Source: an uncultured Anaeromassilibacillus sp.
GTDB lineage: Bacteria; Bacillota; Clostridia; Oscillospirales; Acutalibacteraceae
Reading direction: 5' to 3'
Assembly (NCBI GenBank): GCA_945988865.1
Contig: CAMFTQ010000062.1
Coordinates: 1-5,103, forward strand
DNA length: 5,103 nucleotides
Part shown: positions 1 to 5,052 of the stretch, in pieces
Position numbering within the stretch: the first letter of the stretch is position 1
How the letters are laid out: each line of letters starts with the position of its first letter
Made by a program: the position numbers and the translations under genes
Notes under the pieces: model-generated
Seen by the model: only the letters and a program-made list of their open reading frames with translations
The model's database searches: none
Told to the model about the DNA's origin: nothing

Positions 1-301
1 CAAAAATAGGTACTCCCTGTTTTTGAGCCGCCAAAAGCGTAACACCTCTTGCTTGTGCAACCTTTATAGCCGTTTTCTGATTTGACTGAAAATACAGCTT
101 TTCTATCGCCAAGGCATCGGGCTTGCATTTTTTGATAATCTCACTGCATTTATCAAAAATTATTTCAAGTCGCCTGTTAAAGTCGGTGTCAGCGTCTGTT
201 GTGATTGCTCCGAAGCCTAACGGACGATAGCTGTTATTGTGAAAATAAATTGCCCCGTAGCCGACTATGGCATAACCCGGATCAATACCCAAGACTACCA
301 T
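1..301 (-). CDS. ruvC: RuvC, crossover junction endodeoxyribonuclease (N-terminal 100 residues, cut by window edge)
   Basis: RuvC is the Holliday-junction resolvase that works with RuvAB in recombinational repair in the cytoplasm. The first 100 residues are visible; family members are about 160-175 long, so the C-terminal part lies beyond base 1. The protein opens with the family signature MVVLGIDPGYAIVGYG, giving the first catalytic Asp at D7. The second acidic residue is E67 in ALAIEKLYF, followed by NQKTAIKVAQARGV, which is typical of RuvC. The last two catalytic Asp residues are outside the window. The start ATG (301-299) is supported by an AAGGAG Shine-Dalgarno at 309-314, 7 nt upstream, and by the N-terminal match to the family. 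It has its own promoter (349-377) and is separated from the dockerin gene behind it by a terminator, so it is probably a separate transcription unit. Whether ruvA and ruvB follow cannot be seen. Confidence 0.95.
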   Translation of the reverse strand, partial: MVVLGIDPGYAIVGYGAIYFHNNSYRPLGFGAITTDADTDFNRRLEIIFDKCSEIIKKCKPDALAIEKLYFQSNQKTAIKVAQARGVTLLAAQKQGVPIF

Positions 302-348
302 TTTCAAGCTCCTTCCAAAAAAGAGTACAATTACTCATAATAACGATA

Positions 349-377
349 ATTATACCACACAAAGGTTTAATAATCAA
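349..377 (-). promoter_or_regulatory. Sigma-A-type promoter of ruvC
   Basis: Read on the minus strand, TTGATT (372-377) and TATAAT (349-354) are separated by 17 nt, and the -10 box is preceded by TGG, an extended -10 element. This is close to the housekeeping consensus. The predicted transcription start is near 342, giving a leader of about 40 nt before the ruvC ATG. The leader contains a small inverted repeat, GAGTA-CAAT-TACTC (323-336, plus strand), of unknown meaning. Confidence 0.8.
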
Positions 378-437
378 TAAAATTTACCTACAGTTTTACA
401 TATCTTTGCGTGGTTTTTTCGAGCAAAAATTACAATG

Positions 438-474
438 AAAAAAGCAAGCGACAGCTTACTGCCATCGCTTGCTT
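438..474 (-). terminator. Rho-independent terminator of dockerin gene copy 2
   Basis: A perfect 10-bp stem is formed by AAGCAAGCGA (442-451) and TCGCTTGCTT (465-474) around a 13-nt loop. On the minus strand the stem runs into six consecutive T (complement of 438-443). It lies about 45 nt downstream of the stop codon at 518 and upstream of the ruvC promoter, so it most likely ends the copy 2 transcript. It is outside the duplicated block, so copy 1 has no equivalent. Confidence 0.85.
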
Positions 475-494
475 ATAAAGATTATTTTTATTAT

Positions 495-514
495 GCTTGC
501 CCCGAAATGCAAGC
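495..514. repeat. Small inverted repeat at the left duplication endpoint
   Basis: GCTTGC (495-500) and GCAAGC (509-514) form a 6-bp stem with an 8-nt loop directly behind the copy 2 stop codon. The left edge of the tandem duplication (base 500) falls inside the left arm. In the other copy only the GCAAGC arm survives (1752-1757). Confidence 0.55.
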
Positions 515-517
515 TGT

Positions 518-1135
518 TTATATCTCAGCACCGACAAGGTATTTCTGAATGTCGGTTGCGTCCTTTATGTTGTATTTGCCGTCGTTGTTAAAGTCAACTG
601 TTCTTACGTCATATTCGCTTGTTTCCTTTGCTAAATCCATTTGAAGGTATGTAACCGACACTATATCCAGTATGCCTGCGGGCCAACCGACAGCGCCGAC
701 AATAGAAAACTCTATATCAGTGAAGTATGTATCAATACAATAAGCATCAAGGTTAAGTAACCTCTTTTCAGAGGCGTCTTGCAAAGATAAAAATTCATTG
801 CTTTTATTATCATACATTACATATCCGGACGGGAACAACGGACGAGTAGTTCTAGTATGTTCAAAATAAATGCCAAATCTGTTAAAATATTCCTTATTTT
901 CATCAGCATTTGATGTAAATCTAAACACTACATAGTCAGGGCAACGACCCAGTATTTCAATATCATATATTTCTTTACCGCCTGTGTTCTGTTTAAAATA
1001 TTCCGAAAAAACAGGCTTGATTTCTGATTTTGTATCATCAAAGTAACCCGGCGGCAATGTGGATAATGCAAAAGCATTAACTGAAGCAGAAAGAATAAAG
1101 ACTAACGATAAAACTAAAGCTATAATTTTTTTCAT
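518..1135 (-). CDS. Small secreted protein with C-terminal dockerin-like module, copy 2
   Basis: A 205-residue protein. Residues 1 to about 21 are a signal peptide: MKK, a long hydrophobic run, and probable cleavage after VNA. The middle (about 24-145) matches no family I recognise; it shares with copy 1 the motifs PPGYF, EYFK..TGG, EYFNRF and PLFPSGYV. The C-terminus resembles a type I dockerin. The second calcium loop is complete (D181, N183, D185, N189, D192 in DFNNDGKYNIKDATDIQKYL). The first repeat (about 145-170, ending SVTYLQMDLAK) has kept its helix but lost the calcium ligands, with A148 and S160 where Asp is expected and altered loop length. Dockerins bind cohesins on extracellular scaffolds, so attachment to such a complex is likely; the function of the core is unknown. 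The start is ATG 1135, with a weakened Shine-Dalgarno. It has its own promoter-like region and terminator. Confidence 0.87.
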   Translation of the reverse strand: MKKIIALVLSLVFILSASVNAFALSTLPPGYFDDTKSEIKPVFSEYFKQNTGGKEIYDIEILGRCPDYVVFRFTSNADENKEYFNRFGIYFEHTRTTRPLFPSGYVMYDNKSNEFLSLQDASEKRLLNLDAYCIDTYFTDIEFSIVGAVGWPAGILDIVSVTYLQMDLAKETSEYDVRTVDFNNDGKYNIKDATDIQKYLVGAEI

Positions 1136-1143
1136 AACAAATT

Positions 1144-1149
1144 CCCCTT
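1144..1149 (-). promoter_or_regulatory. Weakened Shine-Dalgarno of dockerin copy 2
   Basis: The minus strand reads AAGGGG, 8 nt before the ATG at 1135. The duplicate copy reads AAGGAGG at the same place, so a single base has been lost here. Pairing to the 16S rRNA tail should be weaker, suggesting lower translation of copy 2 than of copy 1. Confidence 0.6.
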
Positions 1150-1201
1150 ACTGAACAAATGTGTAAAAATCTAATGTTTTATTGCTTATTAAAAAGCATA
1201 C

Positions 1202-1215
1202 TTATGACTTCATAA
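1202..1215. promoter_or_regulatory. 14-bp palindrome in the leader of copy 2
   Basis: TTATGA-CT-TCATAA is a perfect inverted repeat about 30 nt downstream of the predicted transcription start. It is unchanged in the other copy (2469-2482). It could be an operator; no known regulator site is recognised. Confidence 0.35.
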
Positions 1216-1253
1216 AATCGCTTAATATATATTGCTTTTATGCGCTTTCATTC

Positions 1254-1272
1254 ATTATACAACTGAGCAGTT
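1254..1272 (-). promoter_or_regulatory. Probable promoter core of dockerin copy 2 with adjoining palindrome
   Basis: The minus strand reads TATAAT at 1254-1259, a perfect -10 box. The expected -35 position (about 1277-1282, TAAAAA) is poor. Between the two lies the perfect palindrome AACTG-AG-CAGTT (1261-1272, plus strand), where a regulator would compete with RNA polymerase. The predicted start near 1247 gives a leader of about 110 nt. No catabolite (cre) consensus is seen. Confidence 0.55.
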
Positions 1273-1433
1273 CGACTTTTTACACCTTTAAAATATTTTT
1301 TGAGTAGTTTTTCCCTTACAAGCTATAATTTCATAACGCTGTATAAATATTTTATACCCGTTCAACAAAACAAAAAACCGAACAAAAATCATCTTAAAGC
1401 TCATTCATTAGCACATAAATTGAAAACACACTT

Positions 1434-1469
1434 AAAACAGCCCTGCAGAAAGCTCTGGAAGGCTGTTTT
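1434..1469 (-). terminator. Duplicated amylase terminator, now behind copy 1 and the amylase fragment
   Basis: The arms AAAACAGCCCTGCAGA (1434-1449) and TCTGGAAGGCTGTTTT (1454-1469) pair around a 4-nt loop, with one internal mismatch (C opposite C on the minus strand) that is absent in the original at 2699-2734. The stem ends in TTTT on both strands. It lies downstream of copy 1, whose own terminator was left outside the duplicated block, so it probably ends the copy 1 transcript. Confidence 0.7.
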
Positions 1470-1513
1470 CTTAGTATTATATACAGTTTTCCGTCGCTGT
1501 ACTTTAGCAGCTA

Positions 1514-1742
1514 TTATTTCAGATATGCTTCGTCCTCACCGATTTTGCCGCTGATACCTGTGTAGCCGTTGTCGCAAAGAACATAAGCTCTGAGGTTACC
1601 CTTACCGGGATCAGAAACAGAAAGGCTGCCATTTGTAACTGCCTTTGTGTCGCCTGTTACTGCGTCAATGTATGTGCCGTTAGGAATGTCAGAGAATGTT
1701 GCGCCGTTTGTGAGTGTTACGCAAACAAAGCTCTTTTTCTTT
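1514..1742 (-). pseudogene. 3' fragment of the alpha-amylase gene (about 75 codons, no start)
   Basis: This is a second copy of the last 229 nt of the amylase gene, ending at the same TAA (1514-1516). The translation runs from KKKSFVCVTLT to the C-terminal YLK and corresponds to amylase residues 678-752, part of the C-terminal beta domain. I count 7 base differences and 4 residue differences from the intact gene. Upstream of base 1742 the frame continues only into out-of-frame sequence of the copy 1 gene, and there is no ATG or Shine-Dalgarno in the fragment, so it is a duplication by-product. A 151-nt stretch (1557-1707) is identical to the intact gene. Confidence 0.92.
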
Positions 1743-1760
1743 CCCCGAAATGCAAGCTGT

Positions 1761-2402
1761 TTATATCTCAGCACCGACAAGGTATTTTTGAATGTCGGTT
1801 GCGTCTTTGATGTTGAATTTGCCGTCATTGTTAAAGTCAACTGTTCTTACGTCATATTCGCTTGTTTCTTTTGCCAAATCCATCTGGAGTACTGTTACAG
1901 ACATAATATTCAGCATACGAGAAGCAACAGCACCGACAATACAAAAATCGGCAGCTTTAAAATCTATACCATTAGAAGCAGCATTGAAAAGATTGACCAG
2001 TCCTTTTTCGCCGGCTTCCTGCCGTGACATAAATTCTCCGCTTTCAAATTCGTACACTACATATCCGGACGGGAACAAAGGGTGGGTATAAGGAGTTTTT
2101 TCGAAAAAAATATCAAATCTGTTGAAATACTCATTCTGCTCATCACCGTCAGATGTAAATGTAAATGTCGTTGATTTTAATGTTGATGATTTAATATTTA
2201 TGCCTTTTATTGTGATATCTAAAACCTCGTTACCGCCCGTTTTTTCTTTAAAATACTCTTCAAAAATCGGCTGAATTTCAGCCTTTATCTTTGCGTATTC
2301 CTCTTCAAAATAACCCGGCGGATTCGGGCTAAATGCGTTTGCACTTATTGAAGCAGAAAGAATAAAGACTAACGATAAAACTAAAGCAATTACTTTTTTC
2401 AT
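1761..2402 (-). CDS. Small secreted protein with C-terminal dockerin-like module, copy 1
   Basis: A 213-residue paralogue of the protein at 518-1135. The chosen start is ATG 2402, because AAGGAGG (2411-2417) lies 8 nt upstream and a signal peptide begins at MKKVIALVLS; an upstream TTG at 2426 would add 8 residues encoded by the ribosome binding site itself. Cleavage is probable after ANA (residue 23). The core (about 25-150) is unrecognised but keeps PPGYF, EYFNRF and PLFPSGYV. In the dockerin-like end the second calcium loop is intact (D189, N191, D193, N197, D200). The first has A158 and S168 in place of Asp and is a residue short. Signal peptide and last 43 residues are nearly identical to copy 2, while the core is only about half identical with several indels. 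The stop codon lies only 18 nt before the duplication junction, so transcription should continue into the amylase fragment and stop at 1434-1469. A scaffold-bound role in starch use is inference. Confidence 0.87.
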   Translation of the reverse strand: MKKVIALVLSLVFILSASISANAFSPNPPGYFEEEYAKIKAEIQPIFEEYFKEKTGGNEVLDITIKGINIKSSTLKSTTFTFTSDGDEQNEYFNRFDIFFEKTPYTHPLFPSGYVVYEFESGEFMSRQEAGEKGLVNLFNAASNGIDFKAADFCIVGAVASRMLNIMSVTVLQMDLAKETSEYDVRTVDFNNDGKFNIKDATDIQKYLVGAEI

Positions 2403-2410
2403 AACAAATT

Positions 2411-2417
2411 CCTCCTT
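2411..2417 (-). promoter_or_regulatory. Shine-Dalgarno that fixes the start of dockerin copy 1
   Basis: The minus strand reads AAGGAGG, a full consensus, 8 nt before ATG 2402. It excludes the in-frame TTG at 2426, which lies upstream of this site. Confidence 0.85.
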
Positions 2418-2468
2418 ACTGAACAAATGTGTAAAAATCTAATGTTTTGTAGCTTTTAAAAAGCATAC

Positions 2469-2482
2469 TTATGACTTCATAA
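2469..2482. promoter_or_regulatory. 14-bp palindrome in the leader of copy 1
   Basis: TTATGA-CT-TCATAA, identical to 1202-1215. It lies between the predicted transcription start (about 2514) and the ribosome binding site, and might be an operator or short hairpin. Confidence 0.35.
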
Positions 2483-2520
2483 AATCAATCAATATATATT
2501 GCTTTTATGCGCTTTCATTC

Positions 2521-2539
2521 ATTATACAACTGAGCAGTT
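2521..2539 (-). promoter_or_regulatory. Probable promoter core of dockerin copy 1 with adjoining palindrome
   Basis: TATAAT on the minus strand (2521-2526) is followed upstream by the perfect palindrome AACTG-AG-CAGTT (2528-2539). The -35 position (about 2544-2549) reads TAAAAA, far from consensus, so activity may depend on a regulator. Predicted start about 2514, leader about 110 nt. Confidence 0.55.
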
Positions 2540-2607
2540 CGATTTTTTACACCTTTAAAATATTTTTTGATTAGTTTTTCCTTTACAAGCTGTAATATCA
2601 TAACGCT

Positions 2608-2623
2608 GTATAAATATTTATAC
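2608..2623. repeat. Perfect 16-bp AT-rich palindrome
   Basis: GTATAAATATTTATAC is self-complementary over its whole length and lies roughly 85-100 nt upstream of the copy 1 -10 box. In the left copy (1341-1357) an extra T breaks the perfect symmetry. It could bind a dimeric regulator or be a chance AT-rich palindrome. Confidence 0.45.
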
Positions 2624-2698
2624 CGGTTCAACAAAACAAAAAAAGAACAAAAATCATTTTACTGCTCATTCATTAGCACACAAATTGAAAACACAGTT

Positions 2699-2734
2699 AA
2701 AACAGCCCTGCAGAAAGCTCTGCAAGGCTGTTTT
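2699..2734 (-). terminator. Strong terminator behind the alpha-amylase gene, possibly bidirectional
   Basis: The arms AAAACAGCCCTGCAGA (2699-2714) and TCTGCAAGGCTGTTTT (2719-2734) pair fully around a 4-nt loop, counting one G-U pair on the minus strand. A TTTT run follows the stem on either strand. It lies about 45 nt after the amylase stop and upstream of the copy 1 promoter, so it should separate the two transcripts. Confidence 0.85.
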
Positions 2735-2778
2735 CTTAGTATTATATACAGTTTTCAGTCACTGTACTTTAGCAGCTA

Positions 2779-5037
2779 TTATTTCAGATATGTTCCGTCC
2801 TCACCGATTTTGCCATCGATGCCTGTGTAGCCGTTGTCGCAAAGAACATAAGCTCTGAGGTTACCCTTACCGGGATCAGAAACAGAAAGGCTGCCATTTG
2901 TAACTGCCTTTGTGTCGCCTGTTACTGCGTCAATGTATGTGCCGTTAGGAATGTCAGAGAATGTTGCGCCGTCTGTGAGTGTTACGCAAACAAAGCTCTT
3001 TTTCTTTGTGTCGGGATCTGTGTAGCCACGCTTGAACGCCATCAGATTGCCGCTGATATTCGCTGTTGAATACTGTCCCTTCTGAAGAGCAGGGATTGCA
3101 CGGCGAATCTGGTTAAGTCTTTGAATGTGCTTTGCAAGAGGATTGTTCAGTGTATCTGCAACTGTGCCTGATGCTGTGTATTCGCTGAAGTCTGTTGCAG
3201 TAACCGAACCCTCAAGGTAATCACCGAAGTATGCACGACCTGTTGTTGAAAGCGGAGCATTAGGACCTACGTCCATAGGCACGCCACCCTGGAATTCAAC
3301 CTCACTGCCGTAATATAAGCAAGGAATACCACGGAATGTAAAGAGGAGGTTGAGGTTTTCTGCCCAAGCCTGTGTGCCGCCGTTAAATCTGCTGTCCATA
3401 TCAGGGCCGTAGTCGTGAGAGTCAACGTATGTTACGTTCCATGTAGCATCGTTGTAGTAAGGATCCTCTTCAAGACAACGTCTGAATGCGTTTGATGCGT
3501 TAGAGAAGTTCCAGTGCATCGGGAAGTCGATTACGCTTGTGCCGTTTGATTTGCTGTAATCAGGTGTGTGGTAATCGTTGCCCTTTAAGAATGCGTTATC
3601 GCTTGTAGGAGCGTTAGATGTGCTTCCATAATCATGATAATGAGATTGTGTAAGCTGATAGTTTGCATACCAGTCGCTGCCGAAGCAGTTCTTGTATTTG
3701 CTCTCTGTTTCTGCCCAAGTGTAGAACGGTGCAGAAATTGACGGAATACCATGGTTCCAGAATTCACTTACACGTGTGCAAACCTCACCGAAGATTAAGA
3801 AGTCCTCGCCGCCTGCCTTTAACCACTCGGGGAAGTACCACTCGTTAAGAGAAAGTCTGTTGACGTGCTTTTCGGTATCCATACGGAAGCCGTCAACGCC
3901 CATACCTATATAGTTTGTATAGCACTCGTTGAGATAATCTGCAACAAATTTGCTTTCTGTATTGATATCAACACAGTCGCCTGCGATCTGTCCTGTCTGA
4001 ACTGTAGGACTTTCCCATGAAAGATCCTTGAAGTGATGGTAATTAAACGTTGTGTCGTTTACATCCTCTTTCATAATTGCAAGTCTTGCCTGATACTGAT
4101 AACCGGGTTCAAGGCTAAAATAATCAGGATACTTCTGTGCAAGCTTGCTGTCAGGAATAAGCTTCATACTGTCGATGCTTTCTAAATCCTTTACATCGCT
4201 GTACACCTTTTCGAACATCGGAGCGAGTGTAGCCTCACCGAAGTTACCGGAGTGGTTAATTACCATGTCTTGGATAATCTTCATACCCTTTTCGTGAGCA
4301 GCGTCGATTAAATCCTGAAATGTTGCTCCTGCACTTTCATAACGTACGTCAACTGTTGAGAAGTCCATAGCGTGGTAGCCGTGGTAGTCATAGCCTGATG
4401 CGTTAGTAACTACAGGGGTAATCCAGATTGCGCTGAAACCTAAAGCCTTGATGTAGTCAAGTCTTTCGATAAGGCCGGCAAAGTCGCCACGCCATGCAGG
4501 GTCTGTGTCAGGGTTGCCTGCACTGCCGTCGTCCCAGCAGTGAACGTTGTTGCCTGTATCGCCGTCATAAAAGCGTGTTGTGATTACAAAATAGATTGAA
4601 TCCTCACGCATATCGCCGCCTGTACTGCCGACGATTGTATCGGGGTGCTGGCTTGTCCATCTGTTGTTCTTGTACCAGTACTCGCCTGCTGCCTGTCTTG
4701 TAAGCTCTTTACCTGTTACCTGATTGCCGTTAGCGTCTGTAAAGAGCAAGTTGATTTTTGTTACATTTGGGAATGTATATGTGTACCAATTTGCACCCTG
4801 CTTTGAGTCTGCTGTCATAGCCTTGCCGGGGTACTCTACAGTAATATTCTGCGGAAGACTGTTCCAATAATATACATAAGGGTTAGCCTTTTCGCTATAG
4901 TAGTGAATTGTGATTGAGCCTGCTCCCGTTTCTGCTGTATCAACAGACGCCGCATTTGCACCTGCTGCAAACACCGAAGATGTGATTAACATCATCAGTG
5001 CCAAAAACAGAGCAGTGTATTTTTTAACTCTTCTCAT
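2779..5037 (-). CDS. Secreted GH13 alpha-amylase with N-terminal starch-binding module
   Basis: A 752-residue extracellular endo-amylase expected to cut alpha-1,4 bonds in starch. Residues 1 to about 29 form a signal peptide ending GANA. Residues about 41-130 look like a CBM26-type starch-binding module (IHYYSEKANPYVYYWN, then a Trp/Tyr-rich end). The GH13 barrel follows from about 146. Visible conserved regions are D257 to H262 (DMVINH), GFRMD with R385 and nucleophile D387, FGEV with acid/base E418, and VDSHD with H541 and D542. All three catalytic acids are present. The segment from about 655 to 752 is the C-terminal beta domain. There is no dockerin or anchor signal, so it is either freely secreted or held by a partner not seen here. 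ATG 5037 is supported by AAGGGAG (5045-5051), 7 nt upstream. It follows the upstream dockerin gene by only 15 nt, so the two are probably co-transcribed. Exact product specificity (alpha-amylase or pullulan-cleaving relative) cannot be fixed by eye. Confidence 0.93.
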   Translation of the reverse strand: MRRVKKYTALFLALMMLITSSVFAAGANAASVDTAETGAGSITIHYYSEKANPYVYYWNSLPQNITVEYPGKAMTADSKQGANWYTYTFPNVTKINLLFTDANGNQVTGKELTRQAAGEYWYKNNRWTSQHPDTIVGSTGGDMREDSIYFVITTRFYDGDTGNNVHCWDDGSAGNPDTDPAWRGDFAGLIERLDYIKALGFSAIWITPVVTNASGYDYHGYHAMDFSTVDVRYESAGATFQDLIDAAHEKGMKIIQDMVINHSGNFGEATLAPMFEKVYSDVKDLESIDSMKLIPDSKLAQKYPDYFSLEPGYQYQARLAIMKEDVNDTTFNYHHFKDLSWESPTVQTGQIAGDCVDINTESKFVADYLNECYTNYIGMGVDGFRMDTEKHVNRLSLNEWYFPEWLKAGGEDFLIFGEVCTRVSEFWNHGIPSISAPFYTWAETESKYKNCFGSDWYANYQLTQSHYHDYGSTSNAPTSDNAFLKGNDYHTPDYSKSNGTSVIDFPMHWNFSNASNAFRRCLEEDPYYNDATWNVTYVDSHDYGPDMDSRFNGGTQAWAENLNLLFTFRGIPCLYYGSEVEFQGGVPMDVGPNAPLSTTGRAYFGDYLEGSVTATDFSEYTASGTVADTLNNPLAKHIQRLNQIRRAIPALQKGQYSTANISGNLMAFKRGYTDPDTKKKSFVCVTLTDGATFSDIPNGTYIDAVTGDTKAVTNGSLSVSDPGKGNLRAYVLCDNGYTGIDGKIGEDGTYLK

Positions 5038-5052
5038 TACTTATCTCCCTTC

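Larger units (their letters stand above)
1136..1513. other. Intergenic region upstream of dockerin copy 2 (duplicated)
   Basis: This 378-nt noncoding stretch is about 93% identical to 2403-2778. In transcription order it holds the imperfect terminator copy (1434-1469), a near-palindrome GTATAAATAT-TTTATAC (1341-1357), a -10 box TATAAT (1254-1259), a 12-bp palindrome beside it (1261-1272), a 14-bp palindrome in the presumed leader (1202-1215) and the ribosome binding site. Plus-strand reading frames here are frameshifted relative to the other copy, which argues against coding. Confidence 0.8.
500..1742. repeat. Tandem direct duplication, left copy (1243 bp)
   Basis: This block matches 1743-3007 in order and orientation. 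It holds dockerin gene copy 2, its upstream region, a copy of the amylase terminator and the last 229 nt of the amylase gene. It starts at CCCCGAAATGC (500) and ends at CTCTTTTTCTTT (1742). The sequence left of base 500 has no counterpart at the internal junction, so the edge is sharp. Identity by eye: about 97% in the amylase part, about 93% in the noncoding part, about 94% in the dockerin end, and far lower in the centre of the dockerin gene. Confidence 0.92.
2403..2778. other. Intergenic region between amylase and dockerin copy 1
   Basis: This 376-nt noncoding stretch is the partner of 1136-1513. It contains the amylase terminator (2699-2734), a perfect 16-bp palindrome (2608-2623), a promoter core (2521-2539), a leader palindrome (2469-2482) and the ribosome binding site (2411-2417). 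The 10-mer TCATTCATTA occurs twice, once overlapping the -10 box (2515-2524) and once 151 nt upstream (2666-2675); both are kept in the left copy. Confidence 0.8.
1743..3007. repeat. Tandem direct duplication, right copy (1265 bp)
   Basis: This is the partner of 500-1742. It starts at CCCCGAAATGC (1743) immediately after the last base of the left copy and ends at CTCTTTTTCTTT (3007), inside the intact amylase gene. Its right edge continues as uninterrupted amylase coding sequence. The 22-bp length difference comes mainly from indels in the centre of the dockerin genes. Because the left copy keeps the native downstream flank and the right copy the native upstream flank, neither can be called the original. 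Confidence 0.92.

Noticed and set aside
205..438. Plus-strand frame of 77 codons
   Set aside because: It is antisense to ruvC and its promoter, has no supporting start signals and an unlikely composition.
1300..1554. Plus-strand reading frame of 84 codons in the left intergenic region
   Set aside because: It starts at TTG without a ribosome binding site, crosses the terminator hairpin and the antisense amylase fragment, and its counterpart in the right copy is frameshifted and reads differently.
1514..1840. A 108-residue minus-strand frame joining dockerin-gene sequence to the amylase end
   Set aside because: The first 33 or so residues are an out-of-frame reading of the copy 1 dockerin region across the duplication junction; only the amylase part is meaningful and it has no start of its own.
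1647..2091. Two plus-strand frames (126 and 99 codons) opposite dockerin copy 1
   Set aside because: They are shadows of the minus-strand gene; the real frame has a signal peptide, dockerin motif and Shine-Dalgarno.
2403..2426. Upstream TTG start adding 8 residues to dockerin copy 1
   Set aside because: The extra codons are the ribosome binding site itself, and the signal peptide begins properly at ATG 2402.
2567..2830. Plus-strand reading frame of 87 codons in the right intergenic region
   Set aside because: Same reasons: it spans the amylase terminator and antisense 3' end, and single-base indels between the copies destroy any common protein.
500..3007. Insertion sequence or transposon as the source of the repeated block
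   Set aside because: There is no transposase, no terminal inverted repeats and no target-site duplication; the block consists of local genes in direct tandem order.
3585..3848. Short frames on both strands inside the amylase gene
   Set aside because: They overlap intact catalytic-domain coding sequence with clear GH13 motifs.
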